From Krasilnikoviella flava (GTDB lineage: Bacteria > Actinomycetota > Actinomycetes > Actinomycetales > Cellulomonadaceae), in assembly GCF_900167525.1 (NCBI RefSeq), contig NZ_FUZQ01000004.1, positions 430,747-494,746 on the forward strand: 64,000 nucleotides of DNA, read 5' to 3'. The position numbers were made by a program, and so were the translations under genes. The number at the start of each line of letters is the position of its first letter. Positions within the stretch are counted from its first letter, which is position 1. Positions 59,551-64,000 of the stretch are shown here, piece by piece. Below the pieces are notes generated by a model. The model saw only the letters and a program-made list of their open reading frames with translations, did no database searches and was not told the origin of the DNA.

Positions 59551-60462
59551 TCAGCCGTGTCGTGAGACGGCGTCGTTCGCGCGCTGCCACATCTCGTAGT
59601 TCCCGCACTCCGCCGTGATCTCCGCCGTCGCCTGAGCCGCTGCGAAGAAGTCGTCGGCCAGCGGCGAGGTGCGGGAGGCCGCCATCGCGAGGTAGATCTG
59701 CGCCGGCGCCAGATCCGGGACGGGCACGTAGCTGACGTCCGGACGTGAGTAGAACACGGTCTCCGAACGCCCGACGAACGAGATCCCACGGCCGGCCGCG
59801 ACGTGCTCGAGCTTCTCCTCGACCCCGCGCACCCGGAGCCCGGCGTCGGGGTGCGGGCGCCTGGTGGGCTGCGTGCTCGGTCCGGCGTGCCAGACCAGTG
59901 GCTCACCGGCCAGGTCGGTCTCGCTGATCTCGTCCTTGCCGGCCAAGCGGTGACCGGCCGGCAGCACGGCCATGAGGGGTTCGGTGTAGAGCGGAGTCAG
60001 GCGCAGGCCGGTCTCGTCGATGGGCAGCCGCACGTACCCGACGTCGACACGGCCGTCGAGCAGCATCGGCGCCTGGTCGTCCCACTCCATGCGCTGGACG
60101 TCGACGACCACGTCCGGATGCTGGGCCTCGAACACCCGCGCCGCCGGGATGACCGGGATCCCGGCCCGGAAGCCCACCACCAGCCGCCGGCTGCCGTGAG
60201 CGGCCGCCGACACCCTTCGCCGGACCGCGTGCGCGGAGGCGAGCAGGGGGCCGGCGTCGTCCAGCAGCTGTCGCCCTGCGTCGGTCAGCGTGACGCCGTG
60301 GCTGTCCCTGATGAACAGCGAGACGCCGAGATCGTGTTCGAGCGCGCGGATCTGCCGGCTGAGCACCGGCTGCGCGATGTGCAGCTCCTCGGCGGCGCGG
60401 CCGAAATGCAGCGTGTCGGCGACCGTGACGAAGTAGCGCAGCTTGCGCAGGTCCAGATCCAT
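59551..60462 (-). CDS. LysR-family transcriptional regulator
   Basis: A 303-residue regulator. The HTH (about residues 4-62) has LRKLRYFVTVADTLHFGRAA and IAQPVLSRQIRALE. The effector domain resembles the group with two periplasmic-binding-like lobes. The start is ATG 60462. The nearest divergent gene is the SDR at 60629, so the 166-base region between them probably holds its target promoter; a T-N11-A site is not clear by eye. Confidence 0.92.
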   Translation of the reverse strand: MDLDLRKLRYFVTVADTLHFGRAAEELHIAQPVLSRQIRALEHDLGVSLFIRDSHGVTLTDAGRQLLDDAGPLLASAHAVRRRVSAAAHGSRRLVVGFRAGIPVIPAARVFEAQHPDVVVDVQRMEWDDQAPMLLDGRVDVGYVRLPIDETGLRLTPLYTEPLMAVLPAGHRLAGKDEISETDLAGEPLVWHAGPSTQPTRRPHPDAGLRVRGVEEKLEHVAAGRGISFVGRSETVFYSRPDVSYVPVPDLAPAQIYLAMAASRTSPLADDFFAAAQATAEITAECGNYEMWQRANDAVSRHG

Positions 60463-60628
60463 GGAGCCCCCGGTTTCGGCAATACCCCCAAGGTATCACC
60501 GCGGCTGAAAAGGGTCTTGGACACCCCGCTCTCGCCGGTGGCACCGTTCATGGAACCCGATCGAATTCGATACAGGAATTCGCCGTCGGGACCTCGTCGC
60601 AATGCTCATCTATTCAGACGGAGTGATC

Positions 60629-61363
60629 GTGGGAAAGCTCGATGGCAAGGTAGCGGTGATCACCGGCGGATCCACCGGCATGGCGTTGGCCGGCGCCAAG
60701 CTGTTCGTCGACGAAGGCGCGCACGTCTTCATCCAGGCCCGGCGGCAGGAGGCGTTGGACGCCGCCGTGGAGCTGATCGGCCGCAACGTCACCGCCGTCC
60801 AGGGTGACGCGGCCGAGCTGGACGACCTGGACCGCCTGTACGACACCGTCAAGCGGGACAAGGGCTCGATCGACGTGCTGTGGGCCAGCGCCGGCATGGG
60901 CGAACCTGCCGTCCTCGGCGAGATCACCGAGGAACAGTTCCACCGGGCCTTCTCGCTCAACGCGCGCGGCACGCTGTTCACCGTGCAGAAGGCGCTGCCG
61001 CTGATCAACGACAACGGTTCGATCCTCATGACCGGATCGAACGCCTCCCTCGGCGCCTTCCCCGGCTGGAGCCTCTACGCGGGAAGCAAGGCCGTCCAGC
61101 AGGCGTGGGCCCGCGTCTGGCTCAACGAGCTGCGCGACCGCAAGATCCGGGTCAACGTCCTGACCCCGGGCCAGGTCGCCACCGCAAAGCAGGAAGAACT
61201 GTTCGACGAGTCGACCAGGGCCGCGTTCGAGTCCCTGATTCCGCGCGGAACGATGGGGCGCCCCGACGAGATCGCCACGGTCGCACTGTTCCTCGCATCC
61301 GACGACTCCGCGTACGTCAACGGCCTGGAACTGGTCGCCGACGGCGGCACCACCGCCGTCTGA
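60629..61363 (+). CDS. Short-chain dehydrogenase/reductase
   Basis: A 244-residue SDR. GKLDGKVAVITGGSTGMALA gives the nucleotide-binding motif, although the third Gly is Ala. Active-site Ser in TGSNASLGAF and YAGSK are present. The C-terminal LASDDSAYVNGLELVADGGT is typical of SDRs. I prefer GTG 60629, which has GGAG five bases upstream, over ATG 60602, which would add a non-conserved leader. It is divergent from the LysR gene and followed by the reductase-like gene 34 bases away. Confidence 0.92.
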   Translation: MGKLDGKVAVITGGSTGMALAGAKLFVDEGAHVFIQARRQEALDAAVELIGRNVTAVQGDAAELDDLDRLYDTVKRDKGSIDVLWASAGMGEPAVLGEITEEQFHRAFSLNARGTLFTVQKALPLINDNGSILMTGSNASLGAFPGWSLYAGSKAVQQAWARVWLNELRDRKIRVNVLTPGQVATAKQEELFDESTRAAFESLIPRGTMGRPDEIATVALFLASDDSAYVNGLELVADGGTTAV

Positions 61364-61397
61364 GCCACACATCGCAAGCACAGGAAGAGAGGACCTC

Positions 61398-62021
61398 ATG
61401 AGCAGCATCACCATCATCGGTACGGGGAACATGGCCCGCGCGATCGGCACGCGCGCGGTGGCGGGCGGCGACAGCGTCGAGATCATGGGGCGCGACCGGT
61501 CCAGGGTCGAAGGTCTGGCCCAGGCCTTGGGCGGGGGTGCGACCGCCGGCACGTGGGGCGCCGTCCCGGCCGGGGACATCGTCGTCATGGCTCTCTTGCA
61601 CGACGGCGTGGTCCCCGTCGTCGCCGAGTACGGCGACGCACTCACGGGCAAGGTCATCGTCGACATCAGCAACCCCTTCAACGCCACGTTTGACGGCCTG
61701 GCGCACGGCGACGGGACTTCGGTCGCTCAGGAGGCCGCCAAGGTGGCGCCGTCCGGCGCCAGCGTGGTGAAGGCCTTCAACACCATCTTTCGCCATGTCC
61801 TGGAGAGCGGCCGGCCCACCGTCTTCATCGCCGGTGACGATGCACGGGCGAAGGCGGAAGTGGCGGAGTTCATCACGGGCATGGGACTTCGTTCCCTCGA
61901 TGTCGGCGGCGTCACGATGGCGCACTGGCTGGAAGGGATGGGGCTCGTCACCGTAGGTCTCGCCGGGAACGGGATCGGCCACGGGAACTTCGCCCTCGGC
62001 GTCGCCGAGCTCGCCGGCTGA
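61398..62021 (+). CDS. NADPH:F420-reductase-like (NAD(P)-binding) protein
   Basis: A 207-residue Rossmann protein. IIGTGNMARAI (residues 6-16) binds NADP, and VVMALLHDGVVPVV, IVDISNPFN and VVKAFNTI match the F420-dependent NADP reductase/6-phosphogluconate-dehydrogenase-like group. Whether it uses F420 is not provable here. ATG 61398 has AGAGAGGA upstream. It is probably in one transcript with the upstream SDR. Confidence 0.88.
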   Translation: MSSITIIGTGNMARAIGTRAVAGGDSVEIMGRDRSRVEGLAQALGGGATAGTWGAVPAGDIVVMALLHDGVVPVVAEYGDALTGKVIVDISNPFNATFDGLAHGDGTSVAQEAAKVAPSGASVVKAFNTIFRHVLESGRPTVFIAGDDARAKAEVAEFITGMGLRSLDVGGVTMAHWLEGMGLVTVGLAGNGIGHGNFALGVAELAG

Positions 62022-62390
62022 GTCGCCATACAGCTCGGCCTCGTCATTCCCGCTCTGACCGAGGAGCTCGTGTTCCGCGGCGTCCTGTTCCGGAACGTCG
62101 AGCGCTGGACCGGGACCTGGATCGCACTCGTCCTGACCGGCTCGTTGTTCGGCCTGATCCACCTGCTCGACGCGAACGCCAACCTGTGGGGCGCCGTCGC
62201 CATCGCCATCGAAGCGGGCGGGATGTTGACCGCCGCGTACGTCGCCACCCGCAAGCTCTGGGTGCCGATCGGTCTGCACTTCGGCTGGAACGTCGCCGCG
62301 AGCGCCATATTCAGCACCGAGGTGTCCGGCAGCAACACCCCGCAGGGCTTGCTGGACGCGACGATGTCTGGTCCGTCGCCGGGCGCGCGG
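62022..62390 (+). pseudogene. CPBP-family intramembrane protease remnant
   Basis: Immediately after the preceding stop the frame reads IPALTEELVFRGVLFRNVER, then GSLFGLIHLLDANANLWGAV and LWVPIGLHFGWNV. These are the three CPBP (Abi) motifs: EExxxR with the metal-ligand Glu pair, FxxxH and HxxxN/D. The usual N-terminal membrane segments are missing and the C terminus breaks off near TMSGPSPG, where intact homologues continue. The lack of a start upstream and the truncated end make it a fragment. Confidence 0.72.
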
Positions 62391-62521
62391 CCCGGGCGAT
62401 CGTGGCTGCAGGACCGTGAACGACATCAGTGTCATCGGGCTGCGACACCTCGGCGCCGGCCTCTCGGGCTGAGCGCCCGCACCACCCATCATCCGCAGCA
62501 TCGCCCACAAGGAGCAGCACC

Positions 62522-63466
62522 TTGCGAGTCTTCGTCACTGGCGGGACCGGCCATTCCGGTTCGCACATCATCCCCGAGCTCGTCGGCGCGGGGCACGAGG
62601 TCACTGGCCTGGCACGGTCGGACGAGGCCGCGACGACGCTGTCCGCGCTCGGCGCCACGGTGCGGCGCGGCGACCTCCGGGACCTCGACGGTCTCAAGGA
62701 GGCGGCGTCGGACGCCGACGGCGTCATCCACGTCGCGCACCGGCAGGACCTGCTTCCGTCCGGTGGGATCGACGCCGTGGCCGCGGCGGAGGTCCCGATC
62801 ATGCTCGCCTACGGCGAGGCGCTCGCGGGAACCGGAAAGCCGTTGGTCGCGGCGGGGAGCATCGGCTCGCCCGGCAACGGGGGGATCCTCGCGCGGCCGG
62901 CCACCGAGGAGGACCCAGCCCTCCCTGTCGGCGACGAGCACCGGGGCACCCTGCGAGCTCGCAACGTCGTGGAGACTGCCGTGATCGGGCTCGCCGAGCG
63001 AGGAGTGCGCTCCTCGGTCGTGCGGATCGCCAACATCGCGCACAGCACGGCCGATCGCGCCGGCTTCCTCCCCATGCTGATCGCGCTCGCGAAGGAGAAG
63101 GGCTTCGCCGGCTACCCCGGAGACGGCGCGAACATGTGGAACGCGGTGCACGTCCGCGATGTCGCCTCCTTGTTCCGGCTCGCCCTGGAGAAGGGCCCGG
63201 CGGGCAGGTACTGGCACGCGGTGGGGGACGGTGGCATCCCGGTCCGCGAGATCGCCGAGGCCATCGGCAGCCGGCTGGGCTTGCCCGCGGCGAGCGTTCC
63301 CCTGGACGAGCTGATGCTGCCGGGACACTTCGGGTTCCTCGCGAATGTGGTCACGCAGAGCTACCCGGTGTCGAACCTCATCTCCCGCCGGACCCTCGGC
63401 TGGGAACCCGCTCGGCCCGGCCTGCTCGCCGACCTCGACAACGGCCGCTACTTCCCCGTCAGCTGA
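62522..63466 (+). CDS. NAD(P)-dependent epimerase/dehydratase-like protein
   Basis: A 314-residue extended SDR-like protein. The start is TTG 62522 with AAGGAG eight bases upstream; it begins RVFVTGGTGHSGSHI, the GxxGxxG motif. ATVRRGDLRDLDGL near residue 48 and WNAVHVRDVASLFRLALE near 216 are typical of the atypical SDR/NmrA-epimerase group. The usual YxxxK catalytic pair is not evident, so the reaction is open. Confidence 0.88.
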   Translation: MRVFVTGGTGHSGSHIIPELVGAGHEVTGLARSDEAATTLSALGATVRRGDLRDLDGLKEAASDADGVIHVAHRQDLLPSGGIDAVAAAEVPIMLAYGEALAGTGKPLVAAGSIGSPGNGGILARPATEEDPALPVGDEHRGTLRARNVVETAVIGLAERGVRSSVVRIANIAHSTADRAGFLPMLIALAKEKGFAGYPGDGANMWNAVHVRDVASLFRLALEKGPAGRYWHAVGDGGIPVREIAEAIGSRLGLPAASVPLDELMLPGHFGFLANVVTQSYPVSNLISRRTLGWEPARPGLLADLDNGRYFPVS

Positions 63467-63541
63467 AGGAGGGACCCGACCTGCCACGTGAGGGTCCGCA
63501 GACATTTCGCGAGAGGCGTGCCCGGCCCGATCCGTCCGGTG

Positions 63542-64000
63542 TCAGGCGGGTGCGGGCTCGGACCGGTCGACGTGCTCGAGCGCCCAGGTGAGCGCGCGGT
63601 CGGCGACCCTTTCCCACCCCGGCGCGGCGCAGGTCCAGTGGTCGCGCCCCTCGAACTCGTCGTACTCGGTGACCGCCGGTGACTTCTCCCAGTACTTGGC
63701 GTTCGACCGGTTCACGGACGGCGGCATGATGTGGTCCTTCTCGCCGGCGATGAACAGCAGCGGCGCGCGGTCGGTGCTGAAGTCCACCCAGGTCTCCTGG
63801 TGGCCGGGCTTGAAGTTGGCGATCAGGCCGTAGTCCCAGACCCAACGGCCGGGGGCTGGGATCGCGTAGCGATCCCACACCGCACGCGACTCCTCCGCAG
63901 AGAGGGTGTTGGTGAACGCGTAGTGGAACTCCTCGGGGGTGAACCCGACGGCGCGGTGCCTCGTCGCCGGGTTCTTGAGCGCCGGGAAGAGCGACTTCGC
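63542..64000 (-). CDS. Alpha/beta hydrolase, C-terminal part (runs off the window)
   Basis: The last 152 residues of an alpha/beta hydrolase; the N-terminal part lies beyond position 64000. LLFIAGEKDHIMPPSVNRS carries the Asp of the triad and FEGRDHWTCAAPGWERV the catalytic His. The preceding VGFTPEEFHYAFTNTLSAEE looks like the cap domain, and the nucleophile region is outside. A GTG at 63880 lies in frame but is internal. It is convergent with the epimerase. Confidence 0.87.
   Translation of the reverse strand, partial: AKSLFPALKNPATRHRAVGFTPEEFHYAFTNTLSAEESRAVWDRYAIPAPGRWVWDYGLIANFKPGHQETWVDFSTDRAPLLFIAGEKDHIMPPSVNRSNAKYWEKSPAVTEYDEFEGRDHWTCAAPGWERVADRALTWALEHVDRSEPAPA

Overview
The window is chromosomal DNA of very high GC content, with GC-rich third codon positions and frequent GTG starts. 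It most likely comes from an actinobacterium of the Micrococcales (Cellulomonas, Cellulosimicrobium, Isoptericola or Promicromonospora type). This rests on DUF3145 and DUF3052 proteins, a homodimeric AceE, a fabD-fabH-acpP-fabF cluster with a PucR/FasR-type regulator, a DevR/DevS-type two-component pair, and a sugar ABC importer without its own ATPase. The species is inferred, not shown.

0-8.3 kb: dnaG, then small metabolic and regulatory genes: a GNAT acetyltransferase, an alpha/beta hydrolase, a TetR regulator divergent from an FAD monooxygenase, and an MFS exporter divergent from a nucleoside hydrolase. A ribokinase remnant follows the hydrolase. 8.4-15.5 kb: a carbohydrate locus with a lipoprotein binding protein, two overlapping permeases, a GH35 beta-galactosidase and a ROK regulator. 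15.5-25.7 kb: tRNA-Asn and tRNA-Ile2, small actinobacterial proteins, an acyltransferase, peptide deformylase, DUF3145, and the type II fatty-acid synthase genes under a FasR-like regulator. 25.7-29.9 kb: aceE, DUF3052, a peroxiredoxin and tRNA-Val(TAC).

29.9-48.7 kb is accessory in character. It starts at tRNA-Val with a frameshifted integrase. It carries several TetR genes, repeated hairpins and a redox cluster of SDR, old-yellow-enzyme reductase, quinone oxidoreductase and two paralogous alpha/beta hydrolases, with one intact and one broken TetR gene beside matching operator-like sites. It then has a desaturase and orphan genes, and ends in a DosR/DevR-like stress block: response regulator, GAF histidine kinase and two tandem-domain universal stress proteins, with decayed DoxX-like and Acg-like nitroreductase genes between them.

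48.9-59.3 kb looks like core chromosome: a Ser/Thr kinase with unusual catalytic motifs, a disulfide-reductase-like flavoprotein, a PolA-like polymerase, a Nif3 protein, a coiled-coil zinc-ribbon protein, a histidine phosphatase, small enzymes, YaaA and rnpB (RNase P RNA). 59.4-64 kb is a second accessory patch: a toxin-like C-terminal remnant, a LysR regulator divergent from an SDR and a F420/NADP-reductase-like protein, a truncated CPBP protease, an epimerase and an alpha/beta hydrolase cut by the window edge.

The most interesting features are the dual TetR operator motif around the redox cluster (33.3-39.1 kb), the eroding dormancy-type regulon (43.5-48.7 kb), and the hairpin and repeat elements, one of which lies in frame inside a TetR gene. 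No CRISPR array, rRNA or intact insertion sequence was seen.
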